From Microbacterium karelineae (GTDB lineage: Bacteria; Actinomycetota; Actinomycetes; Actinomycetales; Microbacteriaceae): 64,000 nt of DNA. Position numbers and translations under genes: made by a program. The notes under the pieces are model-generated. The model did not search any database and was not told the DNA's origin. It worked only from the letters and a program-made list of their open reading frames with translations. Where the stretch lies: contig NZ_WFIX01000182.1 of the NCBI RefSeq assembly GCF_009745985.1, positions 1-64,000 of the forward strand, given 5' to 3'. Numbering within the stretch: the stretch's first letter is position 1; each line of letters opens with the position of its first letter. Below are positions 62,151 to 64,000 of the stretch, in pieces.

Positions 62151-62163
62151 CGCCGGGGGTCCG

Positions 62164-63840
62164 CTACGCCTCGATGACGAGCGGGACGATCATCGGGCGG
62201 CGCCGCAGGCGCTGACCGACCCACCGGCCGATCGTGCGGCGGATCGTCTGCGAGAGCGCGTGATTGTCGCGCACGCCCTTCGCGGCCGCCTCTTCGAGGG
62301 CCGCGACGATCTTCGGCTTGATCTTGTCGAAGACCGTGTCGTCCTCGGCGAAGCCGCGGGCGTGGATCTCGGGCCCCGTGACGATCTTGCCCGTGTGGGC
62401 GTCGACGACGACGATGACCGAGACGAAGCCCTCCTCGCTGAGCACGCGACGATCCTTGAGGTCGGCGTCGGTGATGGCGCCCACTGTCGAGCCGTCGACG
62501 TACACGAACCCGATGTCGACCTGCCCCGACACCCACGCCTCGCCGTCCTTGAGGTCGATCGAGGTGCCGTTCTCCGCGAGGAAGGTGCGCGACTCCGGGA
62601 TCCCCGAATCCTGCGCGATCTTCGCATTGGCAGCGAGGTGGCGGTACTCGCCGTGCACGGGGATGACGTTCTTCGGCTTCAGGATGTTGTAGCAGTACAG
62701 CAGCTCGCCCGCCGCAGCGTGGCCCGAGACGTGGACCTTCGCGTTGGCCTTGTGCACGACGTTCGCACCGAGCTTCGTGAGCCCGTCGATGACGCGGTAG
62801 ACGGCGTTCTCGTTGCCGGGGATGAGGCTCGAGGCGAGGATGACGGTGTCGCCCTCACCCGGCTCGATCGCGTGGTCGAGGTTCGCCATCCGGCTGAGCA
62901 CGGCCATCGGCTCGCCCTGCGAGCCGGTCGACATGTAGACGATCTCGCTGTCGGGGATGTCGCCCGACTTCTTGTAGTCGACGAGCGCGCCCTGCGGCAC
63001 GTCGAGGTAGCCGAGCTGCTGCGCGATCGTCATGTTGCGCACCATCGAGCGGCCGAGGAGCGCGACGCGCCGGCCGTTGGCGTGCGCCGCGTCGATCACC
63101 TGCTGCACGCGGTGCACGTGGCTCGAGAAGCTCGCGACGATCACCCGGCCCGTCGTCTTCGACATGACCTGCTCGAGGACGGGCCCGATCTGGCGCTCCG
63201 TCGGGGTGAAGCCCGGCACATCGGCGTTCGTCGAGTCGACCATGAACAGGTCGATGCCCTCCTCGCCGAGGCGCGCGAACGCGCGCAGGTCCGTGAGGCG
63301 GCCATCGAGAGGCAGCTGATCCATCTTGAAGTCGCCCGTGTGGAGGACGAGGCCGGCCTCCGTGCGGATCGCGATCGCGAGCGCGTCGGGGATCGAGTGG
63401 TTCACCGCGACGAACTCGAGGCCGAACGGCCCCACATCGACCGTCTCGCCCTCGCGCACGAGGTGGGTCTGCGGCGTGATCCGGTGCTCTTTGAGCTTCG
63501 CCGTCACGAGCGCGAGCGTCAGCTTCGAGCCGTAGATCGGGATGTCCTCCCGCAGCTTCAGGAGGTACGGGACGGCGCCGATGTGGTCCTCATGGCCGTG
63601 CGTGAGGACGAGCCCGACGACGTCGCCGAGGCGGCCGCGGAGCGGCTCCATGTCGGGCAGGATGAGGTCGACTCCGGGCTGGTGCTCCTCCGGGAAGAGC
63701 ACACCGCAGTCGATGATGAGGATCTTGCCGCCGAACTCGTACATGGCCATGTTGCGGCCGACCTCGCCGAGGCCGCCGAGGGGCGTGAAGCGCAGGGCGC
63801 CGGACTCGAGTTCAGGGGGATCGAAGACAGGGGTGGACAT
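62164..63840 (-). CDS. rnj: Ribonuclease J
   Basis: Metallo-beta-lactamase/beta-CASP nuclease for mRNA decay and rRNA maturation. The 558 residues hold the zinc motif HGHEDHIG (about 74-81), beta-CASP blocks, SSLIPGNE and a C-terminal domain of about 100 residues. ATG at 63840 has GAAAGGCACA upstream. It is flanked by ftsK and a probable dapA, the usual actinobacterial order. Confidence 0.97.
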   Translation of the reverse strand: MSTPVFDPPELESGALRFTPLGGLGEVGRNMAMYEFGGKILIIDCGVLFPEEHQPGVDLILPDMEPLRGRLGDVVGLVLTHGHEDHIGAVPYLLKLREDIPIYGSKLTLALVTAKLKEHRITPQTHLVREGETVDVGPFGLEFVAVNHSIPDALAIAIRTEAGLVLHTGDFKMDQLPLDGRLTDLRAFARLGEEGIDLFMVDSTNADVPGFTPTERQIGPVLEQVMSKTTGRVIVASFSSHVHRVQQVIDAAHANGRRVALLGRSMVRNMTIAQQLGYLDVPQGALVDYKKSGDIPDSEIVYMSTGSQGEPMAVLSRMANLDHAIEPGEGDTVILASSLIPGNENAVYRVIDGLTKLGANVVHKANAKVHVSGHAAAGELLYCYNILKPKNVIPVHGEYRHLAANAKIAQDSGIPESRTFLAENGTSIDLKDGEAWVSGQVDIGFVYVDGSTVGAITDADLKDRRVLSEEGFVSVIVVVDAHTGKIVTGPEIHARGFAEDDTVFDKIKPKIVAALEEAAAKGVRDNHALSQTIRRTIGRWVGQRLRRRPMIVPLVIEA

Positions 63841-63873
63841 TGTGCCTTTCCGCGCGTTCGCGCAGGGTGAGCG

Positions 63874-64000
63874 TCACCGAGTGGTGCCAGGCACCTTGGG
63901 GAGCGCGCCGCCCGCGGCCGCGTTGCGGTCGGGGCGGAAGTTCGAGAAGTCCACGCCGTCCACGCCGTCCACGAGGGCGAGTTCGTCCTCGATGATGGCG
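63874..64000 (-). CDS. dapA: 3' end of a gene, probably dapA (4-hydroxy-tetrahydrodipicolinate synthase)
   Basis: The minus strand is open from the window edge to TGA at 63876-63874. It encodes the last 41 residues, ending GGALPKVPGTTR, with FSNFRPDRNAAA before it. The gene is cut by the window. I call it dapA because actinobacteria usually have dapA immediately upstream of rnj and because the tail resembles what I recall of Microbacteriaceae DapA C-termini. The catalytic part is not visible, so the name is tentative. Confidence 0.5.
   Translation of the reverse strand, partial: AIIEDELALVDGVDGVDFSNFRPDRNAAAGGALPKVPGTTR
63949..63973. repeat. 9-bp tandem repeat in the dapA-like 3' end
   Basis: Almost three copies of GTCCACGCC in a row, encoding Val-Asp-Gly repeats near the C-terminus. 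Probably a replication-slippage product. Confidence 0.7.

Overview
This is a 64 kb stretch of a high-G+C actinobacterial chromosome. The protein sequences, the bifunctional PriA and the gene orders (infC-rpmI-rplT, clgR-DUF3046-recA-recX-miaB-miaA, rnj-ftsK-pgsA-cinA) point to the Microbacteriaceae, probably a Microbacterium-like organism. That placement is my inference from protein recognition. I see no insertion sequence, prophage, CRISPR array or tRNA.

Layout. 1-5810: a complete rRNA operon on the minus strand (16S-23S-5S) with its terminator and two promoters. 5783-15726: a repeat-containing membrane protein, then tyrS and a tightly overlapping arginine operon argC-J-B-D-F-(membrane acyltransferase)-argH. 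15991-19529: pheST. 19579-24371: a glutamate-type ABC transporter (gluA-B-C-D) followed by a secreted repeat protein. 24458-27152: a divergent pair, a SpoU-type RNA methyltransferase and an SLC13 permease. 27219-28520: infC-rpmI-rplT. 28798-30560: a DUF1844 gene and a secreted GH10 xylanase. 30603-34623: the histidine genes hisC-hisB-hisH, then priA and an SseB-like gene. 34653-35907: a LysM gene divergent from lexA. 36021-43836: an S9 peptidase, a phosphopantetheinyl transferase, an M1 peptidase and a Pls/PosA-type membrane nonribosomal peptide synthetase. 44001-55195: the backbone genes hflX, an RsmC-like methyltransferase, dapF, miaA and miaB, interrupted by lysG/lysE and by an ABC exporter with a two-component system. 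55243-64000: recX, recA, a DUF3046 gene, a clgR-like gene, cinA C-terminal domain, pgsA, ftsK, rnj, and the 3' end of a probable dapA.

How the genes work together. Amino-acid supply dominates: arginine and histidine synthesis, dapF, glutamate uptake and a LysG/LysE basic amino-acid exporter. A DNA-damage module (lexA, recA, recX and the LysM gene) shares a recognisable operator. The most unusual block is the synthetase-peptidase-PPTase group, which has the architecture of a poly(amino acid) synthetase locus and a hand-read adenylation code resembling lysine codes.

A recurring regulatory feature is a TANNNT -10 element 6-8 bases before the start codon of at least 14 genes. This implies widespread leaderless transcription.
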